Positions 1 through 6,584 of a stretch of DNA of 41,012 bases are shown one piece after another. Source of the DNA: Microbacteriaceae bacterium PS02066 (GTDB taxonomy: Bacteria > Actinomycetota > Actinomycetes > Actinomycetales > Microbacteriaceae); the NCBI GenBank assembly GCA_029959545.1, contig JASCPH010000026.1, positions 1 through 41,012 of the forward strand, in the 5' to 3' direction. The notes under the pieces are model-generated. The model saw only the letters and a list, made by a program, of their open reading frames with translations. It had not been told where the DNA came from and did not search any database. A program made the translations under genes and the position numbers. How positions within the stretch are numbered: position 1 is the first letter of the stretch; each line of letters opens with the position of its first letter.

Positions 1-114
1 TACAACCACCACCGCCGGCACTCCTCGCTCGGCTACCTACCCCCAGCCGAGTACGCTCGACAGTGCACCCATCAAATGGAAACCGACGACTCACAGAACG
101 TCCGGACCGAATGA
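1..114 (+). CDS. IS3-family transposase OrfB, C-terminal fragment
   Basis: The frame is open from base 1 to the TGA at 112-114 (37 residues visible). It starts YNHHRRHSSLGYLPPAEYAR, the hallmark C-terminal motif of the IS3/IS150 DDE integrase-type transposase (usual form YNxxRRHSSLGYxSPxxYE). The catalytic DDE residues lie upstream of the window. In this family OrfB is normally made by -1 frameshifting from orfA, which cannot be seen here. The C-terminal tail after the motif is short and polar. Identification of the family is firm; the exact IS is not recognisable from this piece. Confidence 0.85.
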   Translation, partial: YNHHRRHSSLGYLPPAEYARQCTHQMETDDSQNVRTE

Positions 115-127
115 AGGGGGCGGCTCA
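1..127 (+). mobile_element. Right end of an IS3-family insertion sequence (cut by window edge)
   Basis: The first 114 bases encode the C-terminus of an IS3-type transposase. Thirteen bases later the sequence GGGGGCGGCTCA ends at 127. Read on the other strand this begins TGAGCCGCCCCC, the usual form of an IS3-family terminal repeat (TGA followed by a GC-rich run). Immediately after it a DUF3800 reading frame begins in mid-protein, which fixes 127/128 as the element-target junction. The left end, orfA and most of orfB lie outside the window, so intactness cannot be judged. Confidence 0.8.
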
Positions 128-559
128 GAGTTCTCTCCAGATCATTGGTCTTCGGTGCTGAAGTCGTGGCTCGACACCCGCAAACGCCTCTGGCGTGAGT
201 ATGGAATCGCGGTGACCGAGATCGCGAAGACTCGGCGAGATGCGTACGCGGCGCTGGTCGCGCGGTTCGAACGCGAACTAGAGGATTCCAGCACCCTCGC
301 CATCGTCTTCATGGATGGCGATGGAAGCGACACGTCTTACAGATCCACCCACAGGAGCTTGCGTCTCGCTGACCGGCGAGTGATCGAGGACGCTATCCAT
401 CTCGACTCGCGTTCATCGCAGTTGGTTCAGATGGCTGATCTCGTTGCCTGGAGCGCGAACGCGCACGTGGACCCTGCCAGCGGCAACGAGTTCGCGTGGC
501 GATGGTACGCGGACTACCTATCTGAGCGGGACCGCAGTCGCTCGCCTCAGGAGATCTAG
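128..559 (+). pseudogene. DUF3800 protein, 3' remnant truncated by the IS element
   Basis: The frame runs without a stop from the first base after the IS end (128) to TAG at 557-559, 143 codons. Its C-terminal part, IEDAIHLDSRSSQLVQMADLVAW, is the characteristic end of DUF3800 proteins, which have an RNase H-like fold, unknown function, and often occur on mobile DNA. Intact members are roughly 220-300 residues and begin with a DESG motif. That N-terminal part is missing here and would lie left of the IS. A GTG at 155 could start a shortened protein but has no convincing ribosome site. Base composition is less GC-rich than the neighbours, with codons such as CTA, AGA and TAT, consistent with accessory DNA. 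Confidence 0.75.
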
Positions 560-567
560 AGACAGCA

Positions 568-599
568 AGACCCCCTTATCCACGAGTGTGGGGGGGTCT
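568..599. terminator. Hairpin terminator between DUF3800 remnant and nucS
   Basis: AGACCCCC at 568-575 pairs with GGGGGTCT at 592-599 around a 16-base loop. It lies just after the DUF3800 stop and about 70 bases beyond the nucS stop, which faces it. There is no long T run, which is common in high-GC actinobacteria. Confidence 0.6.
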
Positions 600-671
600 G
601 CGTTCGTAGTCGACTACTACTACAGCGTTGCGTCGACTTTATCCGCGAAGCCGAGGCGAGTTCGCTGACAC

Positions 672-1406
672 TCAGAACAGGGTCGGCAGACCGCTGTCGA
701 TGCCCTTCATGGCCTCGTAGTCCAGGACGACGCAGTCGATGCCGCGGTCGGTGGCGAGGGTGCGTGCCTGCGGCGCGAACGCCTGCGCAGCCAGCACTCC
801 GCGCACGGGCCGCAGGTGCGAATCCCGGTTGAGGAGGTCGAGGTAGCGCGTGAGCTGCTCGACCGCGTCGATCCCCGCTCGCCGCTTGACCTCGACGGCC
901 ACGTGCAGCGCGCGCGGCGTTTCGTCTTCCAGGGCGACGACCGTGGCCGCATCCGGATCGCGCAGCATGAGATCCACCGGTCCGATCGCAGTGGGGAACT
1001 CCCGACGCACGAGCGTGAGGTGTTCGCCGATGACCCCGACCTGCTCGGCCAGCAGGCGCTGCAGGTCGGCCTCGACGCCGTCCTTCTGCAGACCGGGGTC
1101 GACGCCGAGCTCGTGGCTGGAGTCGTGGATCACCTCGTAGAGGCGCACGAGCAGCGCGTCACCGGTCTTGGCGTGCGTGACCCGCCACTGCTCGATGACG
1201 CCGGCGCTCGCCGCATCCTCGTCGGGCTCCTCGACCGCCAACGAGCACGGCGGGCTCATCCAGTTGAGGGGCTTGTAGGAGCCGCCGTCGGAGTGCACGA
1301 GGAGACTGCCGTCGCCCTTGTGGACGAGGAGGCGGGTCGCGAGGGGCAGGTGGGCATTGAGGCGGCCGGTGTAGTCCACGGAGCAGCGGGCGATGACGAG
1401 ACGCAC
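672..1406 (-). CDS. nucS: Endonuclease NucS/EndoMS (mismatch-specific endonuclease)
   Basis: This 244-residue protein matches NucS over its length, beginning [20 protein letters not shown], followed by the DNA-binding motif [15 protein letters not shown] (39-53). The nuclease domain shows GPVDLMLRD with D145, then VAVEVKRR with E172 and K174, and Q185, the PD-(D/E)XK-like active site. In Actinobacteria, which lack MutS/MutL, NucS cuts both strands at G-T, G-G and T-T mismatches and supplies post-replicative mismatch repair. The short hydrophobic C-terminus, LPTLF, is in the position where EndoMS proteins carry a sliding-clamp-binding motif; that role here is inferred. The start is GTG at 1406, placed by family alignment and by a -10 box six bases upstream that predicts a leaderless mRNA. 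Confidence 0.95.
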   Translation of the reverse strand: MRLVIARCSVDYTGRLNAHLPLATRLLVHKGDGSLLVHSDGGSYKPLNWMSPPCSLAVEEPDEDAASAGVIEQWRVTHAKTGDALLVRLYEVIHDSSHELGVDPGLQKDGVEADLQRLLAEQVGVIGEHLTLVRREFPTAIGPVDLMLRDPDAATVVALEDETPRALHVAVEVKRRAGIDAVEQLTRYLDLLNRDSHLRPVRGVLAAQAFAPQARTLATDRGIDCVVLDYEAMKGIDSGLPTLF

Positions 1407-1412
1407 CCGAAG

Positions 1413-1418
1413 AGCCTA
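1413..1418 (-). promoter_or_regulatory. -10 box of nucS, leaderless arrangement
   Basis: TAGGCT on the minus strand ends six bases before the GTG start at 1406, so transcription should begin at or within a base of the start codon. The -35 region is weak. No Shine-Dalgarno sequence is possible in this arrangement. Confidence 0.6.
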
Positions 1419-1444
1419 GTTGCCGCCGGGCGGCTGTTCGACGT

Positions 1445-2179
1445 TCACAGCAGATCGAACAGGCCGAGCTCGGTGGCCGCCGCACGCGCCAGCAGGAAGC
1501 CGATGACGCCGAGGATCCACGACGTGGTCTCGCCGGCCGTGCGCGCGAACCATCCCGCGAGACGCTCGAGGGGGCGCTCGATCAGGCGCGCCGCGACCAC
1601 TCGCAGGCCCAGCAGCACGAGCGCCGGCAGGATCATGACGAGGCAGTAGGCGGCCAGGGCTCCCACCTGCATCGGGAGCGTGAGTGGCGACTCCGCGAGC
1701 AGCGTCATGCCGATCAGGTACGGGAGCATCGTCGCCAGCTCAACGATCCCCGCCGCGATCGCCACGGCGATGACGGTGCGCGCCGGCACGCCGTCGGCGA
1801 CCAGCCGGTCGCGCCACCGGACGATGCGCCCGGGGCCGGCGTCGGGACGCTCCCGCATCCGCTTCTCGTGCGCGGGGATCGCGAAGGCGGCGATCAGCAG
1901 CGCGGCGCCGACGGCGAGACGCACGACGGCCCCGGCGGTCGAGGAGAAGAAGTCGCCGACCACGTCGATGACGTTCATGAGCCCGAGCAGGAACAGCACG
2001 CCGACCGCGAGGTAGAAGAGCGAGATGGTCGAGAGGTAGAGCAGGTGGCGGCCGACGCGCACCTTGCCCGGGACGATCATGAGCAGCAGGGGGATGACGA
2101 GCGTGCCGACGCTCAATCCGTCGACGAGGGCGAGCACGAACAGGGTGAGCGGCAGAGGGGCGCCGGGAAGGAGGTCCAC
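1445..2179 (-). CDS. GAP/Sap-family membrane protein
   Basis: The 244-residue protein has about six hydrophobic segments (for example LTLFVLALVDGLSVGTLVIP, near residues 12-31) and the layout of the GAP family (PF11139, related to mycobacterial Sap, sulfolipid-1-addressing protein). In mycobacteria relatives help export cell-envelope glycolipids; the substrate here is unknown. I start at GTG 2179 because the family begins with a hydrophobic helix there. The open frame continues upstream to 2362, but that extra part is charged, low-complexity and would overlap the divergent kinase gene. AAGACT lies six bases before this GTG, possibly another leaderless promoter. It stands alone, with nucS downstream after a 38-base gap. 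Confidence 0.75.
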   Translation of the reverse strand: MDLLPGAPLPLTLFVLALVDGLSVGTLVIPLLLMIVPGKVRVGRHLLYLSTISLFYLAVGVLFLLGLMNVIDVVGDFFSSTAGAVVRLAVGAALLIAAFAIPAHEKRMRERPDAGPGRIVRWRDRLVADGVPARTVIAVAIAAGIVELATMLPYLIGMTLLAESPLTLPMQVGALAAYCLVMILPALVLLGLRVVAARLIERPLERLAGWFARTAGETTSWILGVIGFLLARAAATELGLFDLL

Positions 2180-2295
2180 GCTCCGAGTCTTCGGCGAGGG
2201 TGGGATTCGCACATCGGGCGAAGGACGCAGCCCCTCCCCGGGGCCTCCGTCCTTCGACGGATGCCGCGGGCGCATGCCTGTGCTTGCATGAGCGC

Positions 2296-3480
2296 ATGGG
2301 CGAAGCAGACATCTCCCGGCTGCGCGACTGGGTGCGCCGGCACCGCGGGCCCGCCGACGCACTCACCTATCTGCTGATCGCGCTCGCCGCCGGCGCGCTC
2401 GGACTCACGGTGTCCGGCGCCATCGTGCCGAGTGTGTTCGCCGCCGCATCTCCGTGGTGGACGCTGATCCCCGCCCTCGCCGCCGTGGCCATCGTGCTCG
2501 TGCGGGACCGGTGGCCGATCCCCGCGCTGATCGTCGCGGCGATGGTCATGGCCGTCGACGTCTTCGTGTTCGGCGGACTCGTGCCGCTGATCGTCGCCGT
2601 CGACGTGCTGTACGTCGCCACCCGCGAGACCGAGCGCCGACACCGCATCCTCGTCGGTACGGTGTCGGTCGTCGCGGTCATGGCGATCGCCGCGGGATGG
2701 ATCACCGGCGACGCGCGTGCCGCCTTCCTCGTCGCCCTGCAGCTGGGTGCGCTCGGCGGGCTGGGGTATTGGTACGGCACGGCCGTGGCGCAGTCGCGGG
2801 AGCTCATCGCGCTGCATCGACGCCAGGCGGAGGACGCGCGACGCGAGGGTGCGCGGCAGCGGGATGCGGCGGTGCAGGGCGAACGCGACGCCATGGCGCG
2901 CGAGCTGCACGATGTCGTCGCCGGGCACGTCGCGGCGATGGCGATCCGATCCGAGGCGGCGCTGTCGATGCCGCCGGATCCGGATGCCGATCGCGCGGCG
3001 CTCCGGGCGGTGCGCGACTCGTCGCGAGAGGCGCACGACACGCTCCGCACGATGATCGCGGTGCTCCGCGACGGCGGCACGCAGATCGCGGCGCCGGCGG
3101 GGGTCGCGTCGATCGACGACCTCGCCGAGGCCGCGCGCAGGTCGGGGCTGGAGGTGTCGCTGGAGAACGACCTCGGCGCCGATCTCAGCACTCCCGTGGA
3201 CCAGGCGGTCGCCCGCATCGTGCAGGAGTCGCTGGCGAACTGTGTCCGTCACGCGCCCGGGGCCGAGGTACGGATCCGTCTTGTCAAGGATTCGGGGGAG
3301 GTCGCAGTGCGGGTGGACTCCCGCGGAGCATCCGCGCCACCCGCTCGGCTCGTGGGGAACGGCTGGGGCCTCGAGCTGCTGCGCGAGCGCGCGAAGGCGC
3401 TGGGCGGGTGTCTGGAGGCCGGTCCCCGTGGCGACGGGTGGCGCGTCGAGGCCCGCATCCCCGCGGCGGTGCCGGGGTGA
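2296..3480 (+). CDS. Two-component sensor histidine kinase (NarL/DesK type)
   Basis: The 394-residue protein has four to six transmembrane helices in residues about 20-160 with no sizeable extracellular sensor domain. A coiled linker leads to a HisKA_3 dimerisation domain with the H-box motif MARELHDVVAGH (phospho-acceptor His205). The C-terminal HATPase_c domain shows an N-box-like QESLANCVRHA and the glycine box GNGWGLELLRERA. Such kinases sense membrane or envelope signals and phosphorylate a LuxR-type regulator. The partner is the next gene, whose GTG overlaps this stop by four bases. ATG 2296 is preferred to an earlier in-frame codon because the preceding residues look like read-through of the intergenic DNA. 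The signal is not evident from sequence. Confidence 0.9.
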   Translation: MGEADISRLRDWVRRHRGPADALTYLLIALAAGALGLTVSGAIVPSVFAAASPWWTLIPALAAVAIVLVRDRWPIPALIVAAMVMAVDVFVFGGLVPLIVAVDVLYVATRETERRHRILVGTVSVVAVMAIAAGWITGDARAAFLVALQLGALGGLGYWYGTAVAQSRELIALHRRQAEDARREGARQRDAAVQGERDAMARELHDVVAGHVAAMAIRSEAALSMPPDPDADRAALRAVRDSSREAHDTLRTMIAVLRDGGTQIAAPAGVASIDDLAEAARRSGLEVSLENDLGADLSTPVDQAVARIVQESLANCVRHAPGAEVRIRLVKDSGEVAVRVDSRGASAPPARLVGNGWGLELLRERAKALGGCLEAGPRGDGWRVEARIPAAVPG

Positions 3481-4175
3481 GCGCGCCACGGGTGCTCCTC
3501 GCGGACGATCACGCCGCCATCCGCGAGGGACTGCGCATCATGCTCGTCGCCCACGGCATCGAGGTGGTCGGCGAGGCTGCCGACGGCGCCGTGGCGGTAC
3601 GCAACGCGCGCGCCCTGCGGCCGGATGTCGTGCTCATGGACTTGCGGATGCCGGGTGTGGACGGCGTCGAGGCGACCCGCCGCATCCGGGAGGACGACAC
3701 GAGCGAGGTACTCGTGCTGACGAGCTTCGACGAGGACGAGCTGGTGGATGCGGCGCTCGACGCCGGCGCCGTCGGCTTTCTCCTGAAGACGGTCTCGGCG
3801 GCGGCTCTCGTGGATGCGGTGCACAGTGTCGCCCGCGGCGACGGGGTGCTCGACCCGCGGGTCACCCGCCGTGTTCTGGCGCGTCGCACGCCGCGTGCGG
3901 AGCCCTCCCCCGCCGTCGCTGCCCTCGACGCGCTCACGCCGCGCGAGCGCGAGGTGCTCGCCGCCCTGTCGGAAGGGCGCTCCAACGGCGAGATCGCGTC
4001 GCTGCTGAGAATCTCCGTGCCGACGGTCAAGACGCATGTCTCGAGCGTGCTGACGAAGCTGGCGGCGCGCAGCCGTTCGCATGCCGTCGCGATCGCTCGG
4101 GACAGTGCGTCGGTGACCGCGCACTCGCTGCGAGTCAGTGACCGCGCGGCGCCTTCTCGTCCGAGGCGACGTTGA
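3477..4175 (+). CDS. LuxR/NarL-type response regulator
   Basis: The 232-residue protein has a receiver domain (residues about 4-120) with acidic pocket residues in LLADDHAAIREGLR, phospho-acceptor Asp55 in RPDVVLMDLRMPG, a Thr/Ser in VLTSF and Lys in FLLKT. A GerE/LuxR helix-turn-helix follows: LTPREREVLAALSEGRSNGE and PTVKTHVSSVLTKL. It starts at GTG 3477, overlapping the kinase stop as GTGA, so the two are translationally coupled. The basic C-terminal tail runs on past the domain and overlaps the end of the convergent MFS gene by 41 bases. The target genes are unknown; the exporter next door is a reasonable guess only. Confidence 0.92.
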   Translation: MSAPRVLLADDHAAIREGLRIMLVAHGIEVVGEAADGAVAVRNARALRPDVVLMDLRMPGVDGVEATRRIREDDTSEVLVLTSFDEDELVDAALDAGAVGFLLKTVSAAALVDAVHSVARGDGVLDPRVTRRVLARRTPRAEPSPAVAALDALTPREREVLAALSEGRSNGEIASLLRISVPTVKTHVSSVLTKLAARSRSHAVAIARDSASVTAHSLRVSDRAAPSRPRRR

Positions 4176-5370
4176 GCGGACGTGCGGCGCCCGAGAAGAA
4201 GCCCGACGCCACGATCAGCACGACGATGATCAGCAACGTGTTCAGCAGGCCGATGTGCTCGCTGATGAAGCCGAGGATCGGCGGACCGCACAGGAACGCG
4301 ACGTAACCGATCGTCGCCGCCGCACTCACCCGCGCCGCCGCGTGCTGCGGGTCGTCGGCCGCGGCCGACATGCCCAGCGGGAAGCCGAGGGATGCGCCCA
4401 TCCCCCACAGCGCCGCACCGATGAACACGAGCGGCATGTTCGGGGCGAAGATGAAGAGCACGAGTCCCACGGCCGCCGTGATGGCGAGCGAGCGCAGCAC
4501 GACGACGCGGCCGAAGCGGTCGACGAGTGGCCCGCCGAACACCCGCACGACGGTCATCGCCACCGAGAACACCGTCAGCGCTGCGGGTCCGAGCGCCGGG
4601 TCGGCTCCGTGGTCGTCGACGACCGCGAGGGAGAGCCAGTCGTTCGCGCCGCCCTCGGCGAAGGCCATGCCCAGGATGATGACGCCCAGCGTGTATGTGC
4701 GGGGCTCCTTCCACGCGCTCAGCGCGAGACGGATGCGTTCGCCCCACCCCTTCGGGGCATCGTCTGCGTCGACGTCCATCGCGACATCGCGCACCGGCAC
4801 GTTGGAGGCCGTCACGACGGCCAGGACGGCGATGACGACGGCGACGATCGCTGTGTGTCCGACCACACTGAACGCGGTGGCGGCGGCCGCGGTACCGAGG
4901 CCCGCGCCGATCACCGTGCCGAAGCTGAAGAAGGCGTGGAAGAGCGGCAGGATCGTCTTGCCGGTCTGCTTCTCGATCGCCGCGCCCTCGACGTTCATCA
5001 TCACGTCGAGCGAGCCGTTGCCGAATCCGAAGAGTGCGAGACCCGCAAGCACGACGCCGTAGCTGTGCAGATAGTCGGTCCCGAAGCCGATGAGAACGAG
5101 CCCGAGCACGACGAGGAGAAGTGCTCCGAGCATGCCCTTGCGTGCGCCGAACCGCGCGAGGATCGCAGAGCTCGCCGTGAGGCCCAGGATCGAGGCGACG
5201 CCCATGCCCAGCAGCAGCATGCCCACCTGGATGTTGTCGATGCCCAGCGCCGTCTTGATCGCGGGCACGCGCGAGGCCCAGGTGGCGATGCTCAGACCGC
5301 TCGCGAGGAAGATGGCGAAGACGGCGGTGCGCCACCGCACGACCTGGGAACGGGACAGCACTGTTTCCAT
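4135..5370 (-). CDS. MFS transporter, YbjJ/fucose-permease-like
   Basis: The 411-residue protein has twelve predicted membrane helices and MFS loop motifs, for example the basic loop after helix 2 (LARFGARKGML) and again after helix 8 (GPLVDRFGRVVVLR). Overall it resembles the YbjJ group of uncharacterised MFS permeases. Substrate and direction cannot be told from sequence. ATG 5370 is chosen over GTG 5376 because TAGGGT ends six bases upstream, giving a leaderless start. The gene diverges from a LacI-family regulator, and a perfect palindrome sits next to its -10 box, so repression by that regulator is likely. Its 3' end overlaps the convergent response regulator by 41 bases. Confidence 0.85.
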   Translation of the reverse strand: METVLSRSQVVRWRTAVFAIFLASGLSIATWASRVPAIKTALGIDNIQVGMLLLGMGVASILGLTASSAILARFGARKGMLGALLLVVLGLVLIGFGTDYLHSYGVVLAGLALFGFGNGSLDVMMNVEGAAIEKQTGKTILPLFHAFFSFGTVIGAGLGTAAAATAFSVVGHTAIVAVVIAVLAVVTASNVPVRDVAMDVDADDAPKGWGERIRLALSAWKEPRTYTLGVIILGMAFAEGGANDWLSLAVVDDHGADPALGPAALTVFSVAMTVVRVFGGPLVDRFGRVVVLRSLAITAAVGLVLFIFAPNMPLVFIGAALWGMGASLGFPLGMSAAADDPQHAAARVSAAATIGYVAFLCGPPILGFISEHIGLLNTLLIIVVLIVASGFFSGAARPLNVASDEKAPRGH

Positions 5371-5376
5371 GAGCAC

Positions 5377-5395
5377 ACCCTACCGAATCGATTCG
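5377..5395 (-). promoter_or_regulatory. MFS promoter and probable LacI-family operator
   Basis: On the minus strand TAGGGT (5377-5382) is a -10 box six bases before ATG 5370. Directly upstream of it lies CGAATCGATTCG (5384-5395), a perfect 12-bp palindrome with the central CG typical of LacI-family operators. Binding there would cover the -10/-35 spacer of the MFS gene and lie about 40 bases ahead of the divergent lacI-type gene. This predicts repression of the transporter and possibly autoregulation. Confidence 0.6.
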
Positions 5396-5433
5396 ATCCT
5401 TGTCTCGGCGCGGGGGGTTAGCATCGAGGGACC

Positions 5434-6498
5434 ATGAACGCACGCCGTGCCACGATCGCCGACGTCGCCCGTCAGGCGGGGGTCGCCGCCTCGACGGCGT
5501 CGGTGGTGTTCAGCGGCAAGACCGCGGTCTCCGAGGCGACCCGCTCACGCGTGCTCGCCGCCGCCGCCGAACTCGGCTACGCGGGGCCCGATCCGCGGGC
5601 GGCGTCGTTGCGTCTCGGACGCTCGGGCGTCGTCGGCGTCGTCATCGGCGATCGGCTGCGCGCCGCGTTCCGCGATCCCGTCACCACGATCATGCTCGAC
5701 GGGCTCGCCGAGGGCGTGGCCGAGCGCGGCAGCGGCCTGCTGCTGCTCCGCGACGACGAGTCGGGAGGTGCCGCCCTGCCCGCGGCCCCGGCCGACGCGT
5801 TCGTGCTGATCGGATGCAGCACACGACTGCGCTCGGACCTCGAGGTGCTGCAGCGGCGCGGTGTTCCGGTCGTCGTCGTGGAGGGGGATGCCGGCGAGGG
5901 GATCCCCCGCATCCGCCTCGACAACCACGACGCGCAGGCCGTCATCGCCCGGCACGTGCGAGAGCTCGGCCACCGTCGCGTCGTCGTGGTCGCGCTTCCC
6001 GTCGGCGGGGGACACGGCACGGGCTGGTTCGACCCGAAGTCGGTCTCGCAGATCACCGTCGACGTCACCCGCGAACGTCTGGAGGGCGCCCTCGAGGTGT
6101 TCGAGGACGCCCGCGTATACGCAGCCGGGGCGAGTTTCATCGACGAGGGCTACTCGGCAGGCCGAGCCGTCCTCACGGCACCGGGTGAGCGGCCGACGGC
6201 GATCCTCGCGCAGAGCGATGTGCTGGCCGCGGGCATCATCCGCGCCGTGCACGATGCCGGGCTCCGCGTGCCCGAGGACGTCAGCGTCACCGGGTTCGAC
6301 GGCGTCTCGGTCGACGGCGTCGCTCCCCTCACGCTGACCACGATGGTGCAGCCCGCGGCGGAGAAGGGACGAGCGGCGGGCATCGCCGTGTCGGCCATGC
6401 TCGAAGGCGTCGTGCCCCCCGACATCCTGCTGACCTCTGTGTTCCGCCCGGGTAATACGACGGGACCGGTTTCGTCCGACGTGGCGCCGGGCGCGTAA
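5434..6498 (+). CDS. LacI-family transcriptional regulator
   Basis: The 354-residue protein begins with a LacI helix-turn-helix and hinge helix (residues about 6-60: ATIADVARQAGVAASTASVV, then SEATRSRVLAAAAELGY). A periplasmic-binding-protein-like sensor domain of about 290 residues follows, ending with the family motif VSVTGFDGV and a LTTMVQP segment. It normally binds a sugar or related small ligand that changes operator affinity. The start is ATG 5434 with GAGGGA just upstream. It diverges from the MFS gene with a palindromic operator between them, so the transporter's substrate may be the effector. The variant VVFSGK, where VSRVLNG is usual, should still fit a hinge helix. Confidence 0.92.
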   Translation: MNARRATIADVARQAGVAASTASVVFSGKTAVSEATRSRVLAAAAELGYAGPDPRAASLRLGRSGVVGVVIGDRLRAAFRDPVTTIMLDGLAEGVAERGSGLLLLRDDESGGAALPAAPADAFVLIGCSTRLRSDLEVLQRRGVPVVVVEGDAGEGIPRIRLDNHDAQAVIARHVRELGHRRVVVVALPVGGGHGTGWFDPKSVSQITVDVTRERLEGALEVFEDARVYAAGASFIDEGYSAGRAVLTAPGERPTAILAQSDVLAAGIIRAVHDAGLRVPEDVSVTGFDGVSVDGVAPLTLTTMVQPAAEKGRAAGIAVSAMLEGVVPPDILLTSVFRPGNTTGPVSSDVAPGA

Positions 6499-6507
6499 TC
6501 CGCCCCT

Positions 6508-6561
6508 TATAATAGAGAGCGACACCCCGATCGCCTGGGTGGTTCCGCCTGCTGCGGAGCC
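6508..6561 (+). promoter_or_regulatory. Candidate mrp promoter and leader hairpin
   Basis: A perfect TATAAT stands at 6508-6513, unusual in this GC-rich window, but no good -35 box is seen. The predicted leader contains a hairpin at 6541-6561: GGTTCCGC pairs with GCGGAGCC (one G-U pair) around CTGCT. GAGGAGG at 6573-6579 then serves the mrpA start. The combination suggests a strong or regulated promoter for the antiporter operon. Confidence 0.5.
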
Positions 6562-6584
6562 CCGACGACCACGAGGAGGCCGCT

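Noticed and set aside
4135..4175. Frameshift or misassembly at the overlapping 3' ends of the response regulator and MFS genes
   Set aside because: Both frames remain open and family-like up to their stops; a 41-base convergent overlap is acceptable in such a compact genome.
3509..5443. 644-codon open frame on the minus strand across the response regulator and MFS genes
   Set aside because: It reads the MFS gene in another frame as an arginine-rich, low-complexity sequence; the MFS frame has clear helices and motifs. High GC makes such long shadow frames common.
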